From Mimachlamys varia (taxonomy: Eukaryota; Mollusca; Bivalvia; Pectinida; Pectinidae), in assembly GCA_947623455.1 (NCBI GenBank), contig OX392534.1, positions 37,701,426 through 37,765,425 on the forward strand: a DNA stretch of 64,000 nucleotides, read 5' to 3'. Positions 1-12,295 of the stretch are shown in pieces (positions within the stretch are counted from its first letter, which is position 1; every line of letters begins with the position of its first letter). The notes beneath the pieces are model-generated. The model had not been told where the DNA came from. It did no database searches and worked only from the letters and a program-made list of their open reading frames with translations. Both the position numbers and the translations under genes were made by a program.

Positions 1-150
1 CTGTGTTAGGTATCAATGTGCTGCATACACATAGATCTGATATAAAGATGGTACTATTCTGTTGTAGAGGCATATTAAGAGACCACCTGTTTCTCTCTTT
101 AACCATTCTTCAAATACCTTCTGTATCTGTTCCCTATTGGAGACATCTTG
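1..150. other. Unique flank before first minisatellite
   Basis: Short AT-rich stretch with no gene. It holds the phrase 'tattaagagaccacctg', which recurs in similar form near 21516-21532, so part of it may be derived from a dispersed DNA element. Confidence 0.4.
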
Positions 151-1097
151 AATTCTAACTGTCAATCCCTCTACTTGAAGCCATCTTACCTGCTTTTTAC
201 TCTTACTTTTTATCTGTCCCCATCTTTGAAGCCATTTTACCAACTTTGTACTCTGACTGACGTTCTAACTGTTCCCATCTTTGAAGCCATCTTACCATAT
301 TTCTACTCTGACGTTCTAACTGTTCCCATCTTTAAAGCCATCTTACCAGATTTCTACTCTGACGTTCTAACTGTTCCCATCTTTGAAGCCATCTTACCAA
401 CTTTTAACTCTGACGTTCTAACTGTTCCCATCTTTGAAGCCATCTTACCATATTTCTACTCTGACGTTCTAACTGTTCCCATCTTTAATGCCATCTTACC
501 AGATTTCTACTCTGACGTTCTAACTGTTCCCATCTTTGAAGCCATCTTACCAACTTTTAACTCTGACGTTCTAACTGTTCCCATCTTTGAAGCCATCTTA
601 CCAGCTTTTAACTCTGACGTTCTAAATGTTCCCATCTTTGAAGCCATCTTACCAGATTTCTACTCTGACGTTCTAACTGTTCCCATCTTTGAAGCCATCT
701 TACCAGATTTCTAATCTGACGTTCTAATTGTTCCCATCTTTAAAGCCATCTTACCAGATTTCTACTCTGACATTCTAACTGTTCCCATCTTTGAAGCCAT
801 CTTACCAGCTTTTAACTCTGACGTTCTAATTGTCCCCATCTTTGAAGCCATCTTACCAGATTTCTACTCTGACGTTCTAATTGTCCCCATCTTTGAAGCC
901 ATCTTACCAGATTTCTACTCTGACGTTCTATCTGTTCCCATCTTTGAAGCCATCTTACCAGCTTTTAACTCTGACGTTCTAATTGTCCCCATCTTTGAAA
1001 CATCTTTCCAACTTTGTACTCTGACTGACGTTCTAACTGTCCCCATCTTTGAAGCAATCTTACCAACTTTTTACTCTGATGTACTCTGACTGACGTT
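151..1097. repeat. Minisatellite array 1, 51-bp unit, about 18 copies
   Basis: Head-to-tail repeats of a 51-bp unit built around 'gacgttctaactgttccc' followed by 'catctttgaagccatcttac'. The first two and last two units are the most diverged, as expected at array edges. Because 51 is a multiple of three and the unit has no stop in one frame, positions 148-714 read as an open frame of 17-residue repeats. There is no other sign of coding, so I treat it as non-coding satellite DNA. Confidence 0.95.
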
Positions 1098-2239
1098 CAA
1101 ATATATCTTGTATAAATTAATCATTTTTTTCCATCAAAGGTGACCTGAATTTCTCCAGAGTCCAACTATATTCCATTATCCATCCGTTACTTCTTGATGT
1201 TATCTTTGCGGAAGATCCAAAGGTGCATCCTGGGAATTCCATTTTGTGTAGGTCATAAGGGGCCTATTAGCCACAGGGACATATTACCCTATCAGATAAG
1301 CTCAATTTATGAGGCGGTTTCCATGATTCCATCAATTTGTGTCACCTCACCCTGATGCTGATGTATAGAGTGTTTTTGGTAGCGTGCATACAACCTCTGG
1401 GAAATCTGATATAAAAATAGCGCTCTTAATGATTTAATGAAATTAGAGCAGAATGCACTGGCGACCAAACCTGACAGCTTGGCTTAATAGTTTATTAACA
1501 GAAAGTGACACGTTTTGGATGAATTTTTCTCGACATTTAATTTTGCAAATTGGATGACAATCAATTATTTTACTGTTATTAATTTTCACATTTTTTATTT
1601 GTGGAAATCATAATTGTGATGAAATTGAAATGATTTTTTAAGAGAAAATTTGGAAGACATTGGCACGTCAATTATCGTTCTGACATTTTCTCGTTAATGT
1701 TGTCGATAATACAGTGTTTATAGCATTCATCCAAGATTTTTACATAAAGTGTCAGTAAGAATAGAAATATGTAATTTCCTATTTAAAATCTATGGATAAT
1801 ACAACTAAAACAAATTATTCTTGGCTGCAAGTGAATGAGCAACTGCTTTATTTCATCATAGTTTTTTTTTGTGGGGGGGGGTTATGTTATATATATACAC
1901 ATATATAAACCTAAAAAGAAAAAACACAAATTATTTTAAAAAAAATTGATACAATTTTTCAACTTTATATTACAATCTTTTGCAAGACTTGAGATTTACA
2001 ATTTTTTTTATTCATCATTTATCCGGAAGATATTCATGAAATTCACTTTTCATTGCTTTTGGAAGAAATTTTAGATTTTAAAGAAGATCATTTAATACAA
2101 ATAATTACAAAGGGTCATATAGGTGTATGTTATAGGTATGGGTCACCAAATGTCACCTAGTAATGGTCAAAGGTTAACGCTTGTCATTATAAAAAACCAA
2201 AAGTTTTGGAATCACTGCACTTCAGTTGGTAGGTTTATA
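1098..2239. other. Unique non-coding stretch
   Basis: No convincing ORF or RNA gene. 1170-1480 is mixed-composition, non-repetitive sequence. 1500-2120 is very AT-rich, with a poly-T/poly-G run at 1862-1880 and a short TA-alternating tract near 1888-1908. Confidence 0.5.
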
Positions 2240-3497
2240 GTCACAGAGGTTAAGGGTCACAGGTCAATCAGTGCTTGTTTCCGGTCACATAGATTAACCA
2301 TTGCTTTTAATGGTTACAGAGGTAAACTGGAGTGTTCACTGTCACAAGGCATTGCCTGTTTGGGGTCACAAAGGTTAGCCAGTGTTTGTTTGGGGTCACA
2401 AAAGTTAGCCAGTGTTTGTGTGAGGTCACAAAGGTTAGCAAGTATTTGTGTGAGGTCACAAAGGTTAGCCAGTGTTTGTGTGAGGTCATAAAGGTTAGCC
2501 AGTGTTTGTCTGGGGTCTCAAATGTTAGCCAGTATTTGTGTGAGGCCACAAAGGTTAGCCAGTGTTTGTTTGGGGTCACAAAAGTTAGCCAGTGTATGTT
2601 TGGGGTCACAAAAGTTAGCCAGTGTTTGTTTGGGTCACAAAGGTTAGCCAGTGTTTGTTTGGGGTCAAAAAGTTTAGCCAGTGTTTGTTTGGGGTCACAA
2701 AAGTTAGCCAGTGTTTGTTTGGGGTCACAAAAGTTAGCCAGTGTTTGTTTGGGGTCACAAAAGTTAGCCAGTGTTTGTTTGGGGTCACAAAAGTTAGCCA
2801 GTGTTTGTTTGGGGTCACACAGTTTAGCTAGTGTTTGTTTGGGGTCACAAAGGTTAGCCAGTGTTTGTTTGGGGTCACGAAAGTTAGCCAGTGTTTGTTT
2901 GGGGTCACAAAGGTTAGCCAGTGTTTGTTTGGGGTCACAAAAGTTAGCCAGTGTTTGTTTGGGGTCACAAAAGTTAGCCATTGTTTTTTTGGGGTCACAA
3001 AAGTTAGCCAGTGTTTGTTTGGGTCACAAAAGTGAGCCAGTGTTTGTTTGGGTTACAAAATTAGCCAGTGTTTGTTTGAGGTCACAAAAGTTAGCCAGTG
3101 TTTGTTTGGGGTCACAAAGTTTAGCCAGTGTTTGTTTGGGGTCACAAAGGTTAGCCAGTGTTTGTTTGGGGTCACAAATGTTAGCCAGTGTTTGTTTGGG
3201 GTCACAAAGTTTAGCCAGTGTTTGTTTGGGGTCACAAAGGTTAGCCAGTGTTTGTTTGGGGTCACAAATGTTAGCCAGTGTTTGTTTGGGGGTAAAAAGT
3301 CAGCCAGTGTTTGTTTGGGGTCACAAAGGTTAGCCAGTGTTTGTTTGGGGTCACAAAAGTTAGCCAGTGTTTGTTTGGGGTCACAAAGTTTAGCCAGTGT
3401 TTGTTTGGGGTCACAAAGGTTAGCCAGTGTTTGTTTGGGGTCACAAATGTTAGCCAGTGTTTGTTTGGGGGTAAAAAGTCAGCCAGTGTTTGTTTGG

Positions 3498-3735
3498 GGT
3501 CACAAAGTTTAGCCAGTGTTTGTGTGAGGTAACAAAGGTTAGCCAGTATTTGTTTTGGTCACAAAAGTTAGCCAGTTATTGTTTGGGTCACAAAGGTTAG
3601 CCAGTGTTTGTGATGGGTCACAAAAGTTAGCCAGTGTTTTTTTGTGGTCACAAAAGTTAGCCAGTGTTTGTTTGAAGTCACAAAGGTTAGCCAGTGTTTG
3701 TTTGGGTTACAAATGTTAGCCAGTGTATGTTTTTG
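3498..3735 (+). repeat. Higher-order duplicate inside array 2 (left copy)
   Basis: A run of variant units, in order 'gtgtgaggtaac', 'ttttggtcac', 'gttattgtttggg', 'tgatgggtcac', 'tttttttgtggtcac' and 'tttgaagtcac', is repeated in the same order about 1,787 bp downstream at 5285-5522 with only a few differences. Confidence 0.85.
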
Positions 3736-5284
3736 GACACAAAGTTAGCCATTGTTTGTTTGAGTTAACAAAGGTTAGCCAGTGTTTTTTTGGGGTCACA
3801 AAAGTTAGCCAGTGTTTGTTTGGGGTCACAAAAGTTAGCCAGTGTTTGTTTGGGGTCACAAAAGTTAGCGAGTGTTTGTTTGGGGTTACAAAAGTTAGCC
3901 AGTGTTTGTTTGGGGTCACAAAAGTTAGCCAGTGTTTGTTTGGGGTCACAAAGTTTAGCTAGTGTTTATTTGGGGTCACAAAGGTTAGCCAGTGTTTGTT
4001 TGGGGTCACAAAAGTCAGCCAGTGTTTGTTTGGGGTCACAAAAGTTAGCCAGTGTTTGTCTGGGGTCACAAAAGTTAGCCAGTGTTTGTTTGGGGTCACA
4101 AAATTTAGCCAGTGTTTGTTTGGGGTCACAAAAGTTGGCCAGTGTTTGTTTGGGATCTCAAATGTTAGCCAGTGTTTGTTTGGGGTTACAAAAGTTAGCC
4201 AGTGTTTGTTTGGGGTCACAAAAGTTAGCCAGTGTTTGTTTGGGGTCACAAAAGTTAGCCAGTGTTTTTTTGGGGTCACAAAGGTTAGCCAGTGTTTGTT
4301 TGGAGTCACAAAAGTTAGCCAGTGTTTGTTTGGGGTCACAAAAGTTAGCGAGTGTTTGTTTGGGGTCACAAAAGTTAGCGAGTCTTTGTTTGGGGTCACA
4401 AAAGTTAGCCAGTGTTTGTTTGGGGTCACAAAGTTTAGCTAGTGTTTATTTGGGGTCACAAAAGTTAGCCAGTGTTTGTTTGGGGTCACAAAAGTCAGCC
4501 AGTGTTTGTTTGGGGTCACAAAAGTTAGCCAGTGTTTGTCTGGGGTCACAAAAGTTAGCCAATGTTTGTTTGGGGTCAAAAAGTTAGCCAGTGTTTGTTT
4601 GGGGTCACAAAAGTTAGCCAGTGTTTGTTTGGGGTCACAAAGTTTAGCTAGTGTTGGTCACAAAGGTTAGCCAGTGTTTGTTTGAGGTCACAAAAGTTAG
4701 CCAGTGTTTGTTTGGGGTCACAAAAGTTAGCCAGTGTTTGTTTGGGGTCACAAAAGTTAGCCAGTGTTTGTTTGGGATCACAAAAGTTAGCCAGTGTTTG
4801 TTTGGGGTCACAAAGTTTAGCCAGTGTTTGTTTGGGGTCACAAAGTTTAGCCAGTGTTTGTTTGGGGTCACAAAGGTTAGCCAGTGTTTGTTTGGGGTCA
4901 CAAAAGTTAGCCAGTGTTTGTTTGGGGTCACAAAAGTTAGCCAGTGTTTGTTTGGGGTCACAAAAGTCAGCTAGTGTTTGTTTGGGGTCACAAAAGTTAG
5001 CCAGTGTTTGTCTGGTGTCACAAAAGTTAGCCAATGTTTGTTTGGGGTCACAAAAGTTAGCCAGTGTTTGTTTGGGGTCACAAAGTTTAGCTAGTGTTTG
5101 TTTGGGGTCACAAAGGTTAGCCAGTGTTTGTTTTGGGTCACAAAAGTCAGCCAGTGTTTGTTTGGGGTCACAAATGTTAGCCAGTGTTTGTTTGGGGGTA
5201 AAAAGTCAGCCAGTGTTTGTTTGGGATCACAAAAGTTAGCCAGTGTTTGTTTGGGGTCACAAAGGTTAGCCAGTGTTTTTTTGG

Positions 5285-5522
5285 GGTCACAAAGTTTAGC
5301 CAGTGTTTGTGTGAGGTAACAAAGGTTAGCCAGTATTTGTTTTGGTCACAAAAGTTAGCCAGTTATTGTTTGGGTCACAAAGGTTAGCCAATGTTTGTGA
5401 TGGGTCACAAAAGTTAGCCAGTGTTTTTTTGTGGTCACAAAAGTTAGCCAGTGTTTGTTTGAAGTCACAAAAGTCAGCCAGTGTTTGTTTGGGTTACAAA
5501 TGTTAGCCAGTGTATGTTTGGG
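5285..5522 (+). repeat. Higher-order duplicate inside array 2 (right copy)
   Basis: Second copy of the ordered set of variant units found at 3498-3735. Part of the set (the gtgaggtaac, ttttggtcac and gttattg units) appears a third time at about 5635-5705. The order of rare variants shows block duplication rather than independent mutation. Confidence 0.85.
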
Positions 5523-6512
5523 GTCACAAAAGTTAGCCAGTGTTTGTTTGAGTTAACAAAGGTTAGCCAGTGTTTGTTTGGGTTACAATTGTTAGCCAGT
5601 GTATGTTTGGGGTCACAAAAGTTAGCCAGTGTTTGTGTGAGGTAACAAAGGTTAGCCAGTATTTGTTTTGGTCACAAAAGTTAGCCAGTTATTGTTTGGG
5701 TCACAAAGGTTAGCCAGTGTTTTTGTGAGGTCACAAAGGAGAGCCAGTGTTTGTTTGGATCACAAAAGTTAGCCAGTGTTTGTTTTGGGTCACAAAGGTT
5801 AGCCAGTGTTTGTTTGGGGTCACAAAGGTTAGCCAGTGTTTGTTTGGGGTCACAAAAGTTAGTCAATGTTTGTTTTGGTTACAAAAGTTAGCCAGTTATT
5901 GTGTGAGGTCACAAAGGTTAGCCAGTGTTTGTGATGGGTCACAAAAGTTAGCCAGTGTTTGTTTGGGGTCACATAAGTTAGCCAGTGTTTGTTTGGGGTC
6001 ACAAAGGTTAGCCAGTGTTTGTTTGGGGTCACAAAGGTTAGCCAGTGTTTGTTTGGGTCACAAAAGTTAGCCAGTGTTTGTTTTTGGACACAAAGTTTAG
6101 CCAGTGTTTGTGTGAGGTAACAAAGGTTAGCCAGTGTTTGTTTGGGGGTAAAAAGTTAGCCAGTGTTTGTTTGGGGTCACAAAGGTTAGCCAGTGTTTGT
6201 GTGAGGTCACAAAGGTGAGCAATTGTGAGGTCACAAAGGTGAGCCATTGTGAGGTCACGAAGGTTAGCCAGTGTTTGTTTGAGGTCACACATTTTACCCA
6301 GTGTTTTTGTGAGGTCACAATGGAGAGCCAGTGTTTTTGTGAGGTCACAAAGGAGAGCCAGTGTTTGTTTGGGGTCACAAAGGTGAGCCAGTGTTTGTGT
6401 GAGGTCACAAAGGTTAGCCAGTGTTTGTGTGAGGTCACAAAGGTTAGCCAATGTGAATAATGTCACAGAGGTTATCCTGTGCTTTAATTGGATCACAAAG
6501 ATTAGCCAGTGT

Positions 6513-7045
6513 CGTTATTGAAGAGGATGAAAAGTTCTTGATGAATATCTTAGTCTATGAGACAGAGTAATAATCAAAGGGAGTTTCTCAGAATCAGTCA
6601 CCATATTTATTCAGGAATCTGAAAGAGATTGTAAAATGAAAGTGTGTTAGTAGTTCATGTTGATCAGATAGAGCTTCTGATTCTATGATTAAATGTGTCA
6701 GACATTTGAAGTACAGAACAAGTGTTGTTTTGGGTTACTGATTTCTATCAGCTGTCATAGGTAATTGATACATGCACTTTTAGTTGTTATCAGCATAAGT
6801 ACCTAATAATACAGCAGTGTCTTTTCATGGAAAGTATCTATGCAGTGTGGAAATATGATAGACGTATATGTAAGATTAACCTTGTTGGTCTTTGTCAACA
6901 TAAATATTGCATGATATTTCAAACTGCACTTACTTTGAAAATTTTGTAAAATAGTGCCTTATATTGTTTTGCAAACCATATAAGGCAATATAATGCACAG
7001 TAAAAGTTCCAGTCAGTTCATTCCTGATAAGTGAAGATAATATAT
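6513..7045. other. Unique stretch with a short hairpin
   Basis: No gene seen. A perfect 10-bp inverted repeat, 'tgccttatat' (6955-6964) and 'atataaggca' (6978-6987), has a 13-nt loop. No promoter or RNA-gene features accompany it. Confidence 0.45.
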
Positions 7046-7545
7046 TATGACATTATGAAGCAAAGTTGGTCAGGATTAAACACAGAGTCAACTGACCAAA
7101 TGTCAAGGTAATTGAGTCAAAGGTCAAATCGCCAGGTCAAAGTCAAATTTTGTACCTTTACACTGTTGAACATTTTGTTCTGACGTTATGAAGGCGAAGT
7201 TGGTCAGAACTTTCATTCAAATACAAGGAGTTGGCTGGTCAAATGTCGAAGTCATCAGGTTAAACTTCAAGGTCAAATTTTGAAGATTTTCACAAGTGAG
7301 CTTTTCTTTATGACATTATGAAGCAAAGTTGGTCAGAATTAAGCAAAAAGTCATCTGAGTAAACGTTGAGGTCACTGGGTCAGAGTTGGTTGGAATTAAA
7401 CAAAGAGTTTACTGACTTAAAGTCAAGGTCATAGGTTTAAAGGTCAAGGTCAAATTTTGAATTGCTTATAACTAGTGAAATTTTGTTGTGACATGATGAA
7501 AAAAAGTTGTTCAGAATTGAACAAAGAGTCAATTGACCAAAGATC
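7046..7545. repeat. Diverged tandem modules rich in 'aaggtcaa'
   Basis: Three to four degenerate modules of about 130-180 bp, each opening with a form of 'tgacattatgaagcaaag' (near 7047, 7181, 7310, 7490) and continuing with 'ttggtcag', 'tcaactgacc' and 'aaggtcaaattttg'. The same module family recurs at about 23455-23660. An old interspersed repeat, non-coding. Confidence 0.75.
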
Positions 7546-9578
7546 GGTGTTTTAGTTGATTTTCCATATCTTACACCATGTTTACCTTTGTTTTTACCTG
7601 ATTTACCTTTAATCAGCATCATACCAAATACATGCATCCTATGTACCTGTATTTATCTGTGTTCACCTTACCTGTATGCACCTGCCTTTGGTAGACACTG
7701 TTATTTCTGATGTCTCCTGTACTAATCTATCGGGGATAACACCGTAAAGACCAGTGTGTTAGGAGATACGCCATAGGCTGCCCTTAATGGCAGAACAATT
7801 TAATTTCAGACTTTCATGTACTAAGCTTAATATCCCATCGCCAGACGGGCCTCAAAAATTCCATATGAGAAGTTATATAAGGTATTTTTCCAGATAGATG
7901 ATTTTGCAATGGATAAGCTGGCTGTATTGTCGGGCGTTTTTGATTGAGAAGGTTTCTGTGATGGTGATTATTGGTACAGCGTTCCCTAGACACTTGTAGA
8001 CATAGCGGTAATCATCGCCGGATCACGGTGGACATCAAGTCCAGTTGGTCTAGCTAAGCAGGTTCAGAAGTATAAACGCAAAGACTTTAATATTACATGT
8101 CAAGTTTTACAGCCTTAAGTAATTACAGAGAAAGTTTGGTGCGAGAAATTCTTTGATGTAACCGGGAGGGGGAAAAAATCTTAATAATCGCACAACAGTG
8201 AATGAGTAAGATTGCACCAAATTCAACAGGAACATTTAATTGGAGGTATAATACAGTTCTGTTTCTGCTTTAGTCGAGCTAGACCTAAAGTCTGGCAGTG
8301 AGGAAATGATTTTATTGTCCACTGTAGAAGATCTAAATTTTATGAGAAAACCTTTCCTTATTTAACTCTTTCCTTAACATTGTTACTGCTATAAGGTTTA
8401 GAACACTTGCTTTTAGTTTCTACGTGAACTTTACCGTGAAATGTTAAACATTGAAAAGTATTTTTGGAGGTTGAATCAAGTTAACAAAAGGCTAAACTTA
8501 CATAATTAAATGGAGATTTTTCGTGGCTTGTCCTCCCTCCATAAACCCTTCCCTCTTAAATGTGAATGTCATAAATACTGATAAAAAGTGATTCGGACAG
8601 CTTTCTAATGAAAACAGCCAAAAATAACACTGAGCAGGTTCTCTATTTACGGCCCTATGTGCTCTCGGATAATCTTATATTCCGTCAAAGTCATCCATCT
8701 ATTTCCTTAGGGTATAGTATTAAGGTCATTCTAAGGAAGAACTTTTTTCTGACTTTAGAACTATAGAACATAATAAGATTGATCCACTCTTTCTACTTCA
8801 GTGCTTTCTATCCAAAATGGGCCCAGTCATTATTTCAGGTTTGGCAATTACTTTCTCTTAAAAGCATTGCAGGAGAAAGGAGGATGAGAATGGTATGTCT
8901 GCAGCATACCTTATAAGGACGTGGAGTTTCTGTCGTCGTGTATGAGGACAGGCAGTACAGTGCACCAGTCTCTAGAAACTAAAAGCAAAGAAATTGAAAT
9001 GACAGTTTTCCATTCTCTTCATAAGCAGTATGATGGAGATCCTTTTATAAAAACTCATGATATAAAAGCTAGAAAAATCCCATAATGTAAGAAAATAAAT
9101 ACATTTGTTAAACAAACCGTCATCAAAATCTCACCAGAAGTTTTAAATCACAAATTCTTGAAGGTGTCTTTGTTAAAAGCCCTAGAAGATTATAGATATT
9201 GTTGACAGGTTGATCGGAGGCAATTTATCATCATATTGCTTTATTCAGTTGTGTACACATGATCACTTTTTTCGATGCTTAATTACGACAAATTGGTGAA
9301 GTGACTCTCATCGTTTTCAGTTGATTGGTCATCTCATGAGAGTGCTTCGCCCTGATTCGCCGTCTCTCGGGGCGACATGTGATCACGTCTGTAGGAGGTC
9401 ATGTGGGTGTTATGGAGTAATTTGTACCCAATAAGTTAACTGGGGTGTTAATACGCCACTGACAGCCTCCAGGAAAGGTCATCTCTCCATGGTTCATGTG
9501 ACTTTTGTCTGCATCATTTTGATGTAATATAGAGAAGATAACTCTACTAAATTCTGGGGAGTAGACTCTAGGGCCACT
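7546..9578. other. Unique non-coding stretch
   Basis: No ORF with coding character. Two non-repetitive, higher-CpG blocks (about 7730-8070 and 9230-9480) stand out from the AT-rich background and could be conserved regulatory sequence, but nothing within the window proves this. Confidence 0.4.
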
Positions 9579-10898
9579 GTCACTTACTGCATTTCACGAG
9601 TTCTTGTTTTGTCACTTTCATTGATTGCATTTCAAAGAGTTCTTTTTTGATCACTTTCCTTTGTTGTATTCCAAAGGGTCCTTTTTTGGTCACTTTCATT
9701 TGTTGCTTTACAAAGTGTTCTTTTTTGTCACTTTCATTTATTGTATTGCAAAGTGTTCTTTTTTGTCACTTTCATTTATTGTATTGCAAAGTGTTCTTTT
9801 TGGTCACTTTCATTTATTGTATTGCAAAGTGTTTTTTTTATCACTTTCATTTATTGTATTGCAAAGTGTTCTTTTTTGTCACTTTCCTTTATTGTATTGC
9901 AAAGTGTTCTTTTTTGTTACTTTCATTTATTGTATTGCAAAGTGTTCTTTTTTATCACTTTCCTTTATTGCATTCCAAAGAGTTCTTGTTTGGTCACTTT
10001 CCTTTGTTGCATTCCAAATTGTCTTTCATTTATTGCATTCAAAAGAGTTCTTTTTTTGGTCACTTTCATTTATTGCATTTCAAAGAGTCCTTTTTGGTCA
10101 CTTTCATTTATTGTATTGCAAAGCATTCTCTCTTGGTCACTTTCATTTATTTTATTTCAAAGAGTCCTTTTTGGTCACTTTCATTTATTGTATTGCAAAG
10201 CATTCTCTCTTGGTCACTTTCATTTATTGTATTGCAAAGCATTCTCTCTTGGTCACTTTCATTTATTGTATTGCAAAGCATTCTCTCTTGGTCACTTTCA
10301 TTTATTGTATTGCAAAGCATTCTCTCTTGGTCACTTTCATTTATTGTATTGCAAAGCATTCTCTCTTGGTCACTTTCATTTATTGTATTGCAAAGCATTC
10401 TCTCTTGGTCACTTTCATTTATTGTATTGCAAAGCATTCTCTCTTGGTCACTTTCATTTATTGCATTTCAAAGAGTCCTTTTTGGTCACTTTCCTTTATT
10501 GCGATCCAAAATCTTCTTGTTTGGTCACTTTCACTTACTGCATTTCAAGAGTTCTTGTTTGGTCACTTTCCTTTATTGCATTTTAAATAGTTCTTTTTTA
10601 ATCACTTTCCTTTGTTGCATTCCAAAGCGTTCTTTTTTGGTCACTTTCATTTATTGCATTCCAAAGAGTTCTTTTTTGGTCACTTTCATTTATTGCATTC
10701 CAAAGAGTTCTTTTTTGGTCACTTTCATTTATTGCATTCCAAAGAGTTCTTTTTTGTCACTTTCATTTATTGCATTCCAAAGAGTTCTTTTTTGTCACTT
10801 TCATTTATTTCATTCCAAAGTGTTTTTTCTTGGTCACTTTCGTTTATTACCTTCCAAAGGGTTGATTTTTTATCTACTTTTTATTGTATTCCAGAGGT
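9579..10898. repeat. Minisatellite array 3, 38-40-bp unit, about 33 copies
   Basis: Units of 'ggtcactttcatttattg' followed by 'cattccaaagagttctttttt' variants. Three sub-families are arranged in blocks: a 'gtattgcaaagtgttc' block at 9740-9960, a 39-bp 'gtattgcaaagcattctctc' block at about 10175-10446, and a 'gcattccaaagagttc' block at 10600-10830. Seven consecutive units in the middle block are essentially identical. Open frames across it (both strands) are by-products of 39-bp periodicity. Confidence 0.96.
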
Positions 10899-10908
10899 TT
10901 GGTTGTTA

Positions 10909-11871
10909 CAGTTGTGGGATCGCACAATGTTACACGATATGCGGTGGGCGCACGATGGGCGAACGATGTATGCACGATGTGCGAACGATGTGATCCTGGT
11001 CGATTATTTCTAACGCACATGTGGGCGCACGATAAACTAACATTGTGCGATGACAATCGTGGTTGATGTAAATTTAGAAATGGTTTAACAATATATACAG
11101 TTTCACGCTAGTTGTTTTGAACATATTTCTGTGTTGTAATTTCTATTTACATTAGCTGATAGTTCTATCTATATATTTCTTAAAATTAGTAATAGTCTTT
11201 CTGTAGTTTTTGAAACAAACCAAATAGACACAATCATGTAAACTTTCAACACATATTGACTAGTTCTCATTCAAGTAAATATTGCCTGTTTTTACCAAGT
11301 TATACACTGCACCTGTACAAGGACAATATATGTAGATGTCTCTGGCCGGGGCACTTACAACACTCACCTAGGTGTGAAAACACAGGTACAGTGGTGGTGA
11401 GGGGACGGGGTGTTCAAATAACTAATTATAAGAGTCCAGTTTGTTTTCATAACGGTCGCTCGCGGTTATGGCTGTAGTAGCGTATCGCCGCACGTGCACG
11501 CAGGACATGTAAAACTTAAGACATGATATAGCATGTAATTTACCTAGTCTGTTACCTAGTAGCTAAACCCGCACTTGGCTGTCTCATGGTCACTGTAATA
11601 CTGTTTACTGTATATTGTTAAATTGACACAATCCCGATAAATATGATGCAAATTTAAATAGTTTTTGGACAAGAGGGTTCCATATGTTTTTCATTCCGTA
11701 ATATGTAACGACCAATTGTACCAAATCGTACATGTGTGCGATTCTAATCGCACACATAAACGCACGATCTTTAGATCGCCAAGTTGTGCGCACCATGGGC
11801 GAACGATGTGTGCACAATGTATGCATGATGCACGCATGCAGTTTTTGGTGCGTTGTGCGATACCACAACTG
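10909..11871. mobile_element. Tc1/mariner-like non-autonomous element, TA target duplication
   Basis: 963-bp element flanked by TA dinucleotides (10907-10908, 11872-11873). Its ends are inverted: 'cagttgtgggatcgcacaa' at the left and the complement of 'cagttgtggtatcgcacaa' at the right. The CAGT start and TA duplication are typical of Tc1/mariner. Both subterminal regions are CpG-rich and contain 11-bp direct repeats of the form 'gggcgaacgat' (10955-11000 and 11787-11835), plus several ATCGCACA motifs in both orientations, including the near-palindrome 'tgtgcgattctaatcgcaca' near 11735. There is no transposase ORF, so it must depend on a relative. It lies directly at the right edge of array 3. 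Confidence 0.75.
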
Positions 11872-11873
11872 TA

Positions 11874-12295
11874 GGGATACTTTGAGTTGGACAGGGAAAT
11901 ATATCAAGGTAAATGTTGTTCTCTTTTGTAAAGAGATGGAACTAAATGGTGATATAGTTTGTTTTTTCGATGACTCTTAGTACCTTTATTAACATTTGAA
12001 TGTCTGTCAGAATTGTAAACTTGAAAATAAGCAAACTGATCTGCATAAATGAACTGGCCTAAAGTGTACCCAATCCTCTGCTCTACGGCCAAAACACCTG
12101 AGAATTCCACTGTAGGTTTTCCTACAGACTTCCCTCCCCTTATTTGATTTATAGCTGTTTACAATGTAGGTGAAGCCAGGGAGCTGTCATTGATCTGGTA
12201 CCCTGTTGGGTAGAGTGAGGGTTTTGTAATGTAACGTTAACAGGTTCCGAGACATTTCAGTATATAAATTTTATTTTACAACAAAAGCAAAATCG
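11874..12295. other. Unique non-coding stretch
   Basis: No gene or repeat recognised; AT-rich. Confidence 0.4.

Larger units (their letters stand above)
2240..6512. repeat. Minisatellite array 2, 30-bp unit, roughly 140 copies
   Basis: The largest array in the window, about 4.3 kb. The 30-bp unit joins 'ggggtcacaaaagttagcc' and 'agtgtttgttt'. Common variants are aaaggttag, aaagtttag, aaaagtcag and a 'gtgtgaggtcac' form concentrated at both ends. Many neighbouring units are identical. Larger internal duplications are present: 3498-3735 is nearly repeated at 5285-5522, and a block at about 3950-4080 recurs at about 4430-4560. Four of the six reading frames are open through the unit, which explains overlapping long ORFs on both strands of 10-residue repeats. 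I do not regard these as genes. Confidence 0.97.

Noticed and set aside
148..714. 188-codon ORF of 17-residue repeats
   Set aside because: It follows exactly from a 51-bp minisatellite lacking stops in one frame; units beyond 714 continue the array after stops, and no signal or domain is present.
2332..6460. Numerous overlapping ORFs on both strands with 10-residue repeats
   Set aside because: Four of six frames are open through the 30-bp unit, so overlapping ORFs on both strands are expected without selection.
2240..6512. CRISPR-like array
   Set aside because: Units are contiguous with no unique spacers, in a eukaryotic context with no cas genes.
9625..11013. Long aromatic-rich ORFs (up to 448 codons) and an antisense 13-residue repeat ORF
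   Set aside because: Products of the 38-40-bp array 3 in several frames; frames drift where unit length changes.
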